Shown here: positions 63,067-64,000 of the stretch, in pieces
How the letters are laid out: every line of letters starts with the position of its first letter
Numbering within the stretch: the stretch's first letter is position 1
Assembly (NCBI GenBank): GCA_019637395.1
Contig: JAHBVR010000003.1
Span: forward strand, 248,001 to 312,000
Length of the DNA: 64,000 bases
Direction: 5' to 3'
Source: Vulcanimicrobiota bacterium
GTDB taxonomy: Bacteria > Vulcanimicrobiota > Xenobia > Xenobiales > JADMJV01
Translations under genes and position numbers: made by a program
Notes under the pieces: model-generated
Database searches by the model: none
What the model was told of the DNA's origin: nothing
What the model saw: the letters and a program-made list of their open reading frames with translations, nothing else

Positions 63067-64000
63067 GTGTTCCGCCGGCTTGGCCGACGCTTCCGCAACC
63101 TGCTGACCCGGGATTTTAACCTGGAAGAGCAGATGGCTCTGGCTCAGGAGCAGGAGACGACCTTCGGGCTGGAGCCCGAGCATTTTTATGACCAGTTGGA
63201 GCCGGCCACGGCCGCTCTGGAGGAAGCCAAAGCGGCCGCTCTGGGGCAGAACTGGAAGGAGGCCGCGCAGGCGCTGCTGGATCATTTCCACGACCGCCTG
63301 CGCCCTCAAGTCTTCTTGCATCCCAGCGATTTAGACCCGCTGGTGCAGTTGTTCAAAAGCCACCCGCAAGATTGCCGGCGCTGGGTCAAATCCGCCGAAC
63401 TCTCTCTGCAGCACCGCTTCGCCCCGCTCCAGGGAGAGGAGCAGCAGTTCCCCAACAGCATCGATTGGTATAGCGACTTCGCCGGCGGCTCCTGGATGAT
63501 GGCCTCGCAGCCCATGTTGCGCAATCACTTTCAGACCCAGCCTCTGCTGCCCGAGCAACAAGAGGGCCTGCTGCGTAGTTGGAGCTTCAATCAACTCGGG
63601 CATCTGATCGATCTGGTCCGCAGTCACTGGCTGACCGGCAACGAGGCCTATGCCAGCGAATGCATCGTCCAGGCGGTGGACTGGTCGGAACGCAACCCGG
63701 TCTTCATGGGAATGAGCTGGTACCATCCCAAAGTGGTGGCGGTGCGCAGCCTGCACTGGTATCTCCTGGTACAACACCTGCTCGTCTCCAATTTGATGCA
63801 AGGTGAATTGCTGGCTCGTTTTCTGAAGTGTCTGCTGCTGCACGCCGGCTACCTGGCTTTGCACCTGCGCAAGTCCTCCGAGCACCGGCTGGCGGCCGCC
63901 GCCAGTCTCTACTTGATCAGCGGCCATCTGCCCGAAATCATTCCCAGTAAAAAATGGCACGCGCTGGCTCGCCAGCATCTCCACATCGCCCTGCAGGAAG
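63067..64000 (+). CDS. Heparinase II/III-type polysaccharide lyase, 5' part only
   Basis: This gene runs past the window end; 311 codons are visible with no stop. It starts with GTG (FRRLGRRFRNLLTRDFNLE), just after the DegT stop. SIDWYSDFAGGSWMMAS, FNQLGHLIDLVRSHWLTGNE and YLISGHLPEIIPSKKW match the helical N-terminal (alpha/alpha toroid) domain of heparinase II/III-family enzymes, which cleave uronic-acid polysaccharides or act on O-antigen-like sugars. The catalytic and beta-sandwich domains would be beyond 64,000. It was read directly from the sequence and has no signal peptide, which is typical of the cytoplasmic-type members in surface-sugar operons. Confidence 0.7.
   Translation, partial: MFRRLGRRFRNLLTRDFNLEEQMALAQEQETTFGLEPEHFYDQLEPATAALEEAKAAALGQNWKEAAQALLDHFHDRLRPQVFLHPSDLDPLVQLFKSHPQDCRRWVKSAELSLQHRFAPLQGEEQQFPNSIDWYSDFAGGSWMMASQPMLRNHFQTQPLLPEQQEGLLRSWSFNQLGHLIDLVRSHWLTGNEAYASECIVQAVDWSERNPVFMGMSWYHPKVVAVRSLHWYLLVQHLLVSNLMQGELLARFLKCLLLHAGYLALHLRKSSEHRLAAAASLYLISGHLPEIIPSKKWHALARQHLHIALQE

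Overview
The window is GC-rich bacterial chromosome with tightly packed genes, many GTG/TTG starts and frequent 4-base stop/start overlaps. Lipoproteins and HlyD-type adaptors suggest a two-membrane envelope. No rRNA or tRNA was seen. The phylum cannot be fixed from the sequence alone; an uncultivated lineage (for example the Eremiobacterota/Vulcanimicrobiota neighbourhood) is only a guess.

Bases 1 to about 32,500 hold a large ribosomal-peptide (RiPP) locus of the polytheonamide/aeronamide kind. At the left edge are the NHLM-type export genes: the end of an HlyD protein, a C39 peptidase-ABC protein and a second ABC protein. Then come a lipoprotein beta-propeller gene and a strip of gene relics (5.2-9.2 kb: RPA-type replication initiator, XRE regulator, RHS). 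From 9.9 to 24.1 kb lie three cassettes, each a PoyD-type radical SAM epimerase gene followed by one or two cobalamin-type radical SAM (RiPP maturation protein 1) genes, giving three epimerases and four putative C-methyltransferases. A TPR-linked SAM methyltransferase lies between two of the cassettes. The precursor (20,159-20,692) has an NHLP leader, a VAGG cleavage site and a 49-residue core with Asn at core positions 9, 15, 21, 27 and 33 and Glu at 39. This exact six-residue register is the hallmark of beta-helical D/L pore peptides. From 24.0 to 32.5 kb follow candidate tailoring genes: three glycosyltransferase-like genes, a JmjC/cupin oxygenase, two PhyH-type oxygenases, a P450, two unknown genes and an efflux-type adaptor lipoprotein.

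Bases 32.6-64 kb are mostly ordinary genome: lipase, M14 peptidase, proB-proA, a Phd/PIN toxin-antitoxin pair, rtcB, a lone receiver protein, a MEMO-family protein, TPR/ankyrin proteins, a UDG-fold protein, alaS, a His-rich metal-binding protein, an enoyl-CoA hydratase, an AbrB/PIN pair whose toxin is frameshifted, then ftsA-nrdR-pyrimidine phosphorylase, a HisRS-like paralogue, accB, an MsbA-type ABC exporter, a DegT aminotransferase and a truncated heparinase II/III-type gene. A 61-bp tandem palindrome array sits between two convergent genes at 46.8-47.4 kb.

Working model (inference): the precursor is translated together with epimerase 2; its leader recruits the radical SAM enzymes, which install alternating D-residues and C-methyl groups; the methyltransferase may N-methylate the Asn ladder; oxygenases and glycosyltransferases decorate it; and the C39 ABC protein cuts after the double Gly and exports the peptide.
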